Source of the DNA: an uncultured Bacilli bacterium
GTDB lineage: Bacteria; Bacillota_I; Bacilli_A; RF39; UBA660
Length of the DNA: 6,808 bases
Reading direction: 5' to 3'
Assembly (NCBI GenBank): GCA_947591175.1
Contig: CANQDB010000072.1
Span: forward strand, 1-6,808
The notes beneath the pieces were generated by a model. That model was given only the letters and a program-made list of their open reading frames with translations, made no database searches and had not been told where the DNA came from. Positions 5,360 to 6,808 of the stretch are shown in pieces; position 1 is the first letter of the stretch; every line of letters begins with the position of its first letter. The translations under genes and the position numbers were made by a program.

Positions 5360-6808
5360 ATTCGACCGTTACTGATTTAGCAAGGTTTCTAGGTTTATCG
5401 ATATCGCATCCTCTTAATTTGGCTACTTCATAAGCAATCAACTGTAAAGGAATGACGGTAAGAATTGGTGTTACGATTTTTTCTACCTTAGGAATAAGGA
5501 TTTTAGCGTCATAGAAGTCTTCTTCTTTTTCTTCGTTAGTAATAAATAAAACGTAAGCCAGGCGCGCTTTAACTTCTTTCAAGTTACTAACAGTCTTAGG
5601 GTAAATTTCGGAATCGGTACAAATTCCCACGACTGGAGTTCCGTCACTAATTAAAGAAATTGTTCCGTGTTTTAATTCACCTGCTTGAAAGGCAACACTA
5701 TTGATATATGAGGTTTCTTTTAATTTTAAACTTCCTTCTAGACAAAGGGAATAATCAACTAGTCGTCCGATAAAGAAAGTGTCACCTCGTTCGGCAATAA
5801 TCTTAGCATAAGGCGTATAGTCTCTTGCTAACAGTTCGCGAATTATTTCTTCTAAGCCAAGAAAATGTTTTAGTAAATCTAATCGTCCACTTATTTTAAT
5901 AGTAAATAGGGCCATTAAGGTAACTTGGGCAAGGAACGCTTTAGTTGTAGCCACCGCAATTTCACATCCTGCCTTGACATATAAAGTGTAAAGTGCTTCT
6001 CTAGCAATAGACGAACCCACAACATTAACGATTGCCAAAGTGTCAATGCCATCCTCTTTTGCTTTCCGAAGAGCGGCAAGAGAGTCGGCTGTTTCTCCCG
6101 ACTGACTGATGATAATAACTAATGTCTCTTTATCGTAAAAATTCTTCTTGTAGCGGTATTCGCTTGCGACTTCGACAGTTACTGGAATTCTCGCATACTC
6201 TTCAATTAAATATTTACTGATATTACCGACATAATAAGCACTTCCACAAGCGACGATATGGATTTGTTTATACTTTTTAAACTCCGGCATCGTCTTTCTA
6301 AAAGTTCCGTTTGCAACATAATAGTTTAAAGTATCTAAGAAGACTTGGTCTTCTTCGTGAATTTCTTTCAACATATAATGATGATATCCTTTTAACATAA
6401 TATTATCGGGGTTACCTTCAAAAGTTAGTTCTTCTTTTGTAATGGGTGTCAAATCACTATCAAATATTGACATTTCATTAACACTCAACTTTACAATTTC
6501 ACGTTCATCGATTAAATAGTACTTATTGGTATAGTTTAAAATAGCAGGTACATCACTGGCTATAAAATAACCACTTTCGTCATGGGCGATGATCAAAGGA
6601 CTTCCCGAGCGTAGGGCATATAAGTGGTTAGGATCGTCTCCTACTAAAATACCGATTGCATAACTGCCTTCTAAGTCTTGTTCCAATCTTTGAATACTTT
6701 TTAAGACATTGTTTTCTTTTTTGTAATAATAATCTAGTAGGGTAGGAATGACTTCGGTATCCGTATCTGATGTAAACTTGTAACCATTGGCTTCCATTTT
6801 CTTTTTTA
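5358..6808 (-). CDS. glmS: Glutamine-fructose-6-phosphate aminotransferase, 5' end beyond window
   Basis: GlmS makes glucosamine-6-phosphate from fructose-6-phosphate and glutamine, the first step toward UDP-GlcNAc and peptidoglycan. The frame stays open to the window edge: codons upstream of the ATG at 6795-6797 read KKK and no stop occurs, so that ATG is internal (the EANGYKFTSDTDTEV stretch is mid-glutaminase domain). Roughly 120 N-terminal residues, including the catalytic Cys1, lie outside. Numbering from this internal Met: the glutaminase remainder ends near 130; SIS domain 1 has ACGSAYYVG (183-191) and SQSGETADSL (231-240); SIS domain 2 has LKLKETSYI with Glu361, ELKHG with His377, and the C-terminal DKPRNLAKSVTVE with Lys474. 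These match E. coli Glu488, His504 and Lys603 in position. Small departures are ACGSA for the common ACGTS and HGT for HGP. A glmS ribozyme, if present, would lie outside. Confidence 0.97.
   Translation of the reverse strand, partial: KKKMEANGYKFTSDTDTEVIPTLLDYYYKKENNVLKSIQRLEQDLEGSYAIGILVGDDPNHLYALRSGSPLIIAHDESGYFIASDVPAILNYTNKYYLIDEREIVKLSVNEMSIFDSDLTPITKEELTFEGNPDNIMLKGYHHYMLKEIHEEDQVFLDTLNYYVANGTFRKTMPEFKKYKQIHIVACGSAYYVGNISKYLIEEYARIPVTVEVASEYRYKKNFYDKETLVIIISQSGETADSLAALRKAKEDGIDTLAIVNVVGSSIAREALYTLYVKAGCEIAVATTKAFLAQVTLMALFTIKISGRLDLLKHFLGLEEIIRELLARDYTPYAKIIAERGDTFFIGRLVDYSLCLEGSLKLKETSYINSVAFQAGELKHGTISLISDGTPVVGICTDSEIYPKTVSNLKEVKARLAYVLFITNEEKEEDFYDAKILIPKVEKIVTPILTVIPLQLIAYEVAKLRGCDIDKPRNLAKSVTVE

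Noticed and set aside
6795..6797. ATG as the true start of glmS
   Set aside because: The frame stays open upstream to the window edge, and the sequence here matches the middle of the glutaminase domain, so the gene simply continues outside the window.

Overview
The window is AT-rich, its six protein genes all end in TAA, and it has strong AAGGAGG-type ribosome sites and near-consensus sigma-70/sigma-A promoters. Together with the kinds of proteins present (an Mbeg1-like hydrolase, an M23/SH3 lysin-like protein, a TspO-family protein), this points to a low-GC Bacillota (Firmicutes) chromosome, perhaps a gut Bacilli/Erysipelotrichia-like lineage. TGG is used for Trp and no internal TGA reading is needed, so the standard code fits. 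The lineage is inferred from gene style, not from a marker match.

Layout. Positions 1-260 (minus strand) hold a tRNA-Gly(UCC) with encoded CCA, its own consensus promoter and a trailing hairpin. Positions 259-1323 (minus) encode an alpha/beta-hydrolase of the Mbeg1-like (DUF2974) lipase-like family, whose terminator overlaps its stop codon. A 99-bp divergent region with back-to-back promoters and two inverted repeats separates it from a plus-strand gene (1423-2454). That gene encodes an M23-type peptidase core, an SH3b-like domain and a coiled-coil tail, with no signal peptide. It converges on tspO (2475-2942, minus) through one shared bidirectional terminator. Next come a PHP-domain phosphoesterase (3090-3965, plus) and a short, divergent M3-like HExxH metallopeptidase (4013-5341, plus), which lie in tandem 47 bp apart with an extra promoter between them. 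The window closes with the 3' four-fifths of glmS (5358 to beyond 6808, minus), cut by the window edge.

The genes do not form one pathway. glmS supplies glucosamine-6-phosphate for peptidoglycan and the lysin-like protein would cut peptidoglycan, but nothing in the layout ties them together. The points most worth a second look are: a 16-nt stretch in the hydrolase gene's terminator that is perfectly complementary to the D-arm/anticodon part of the neighbouring tRNA-Gly; an in-frame internal start with a ribosome site in the lysin-like gene that would release its coiled-coil tail alone; the paired palindromes between the divergent genes; and the short, divergent M3-like peptidase. I see no CRISPR array, insertion sequence or clear prophage, and no complete new defence system.
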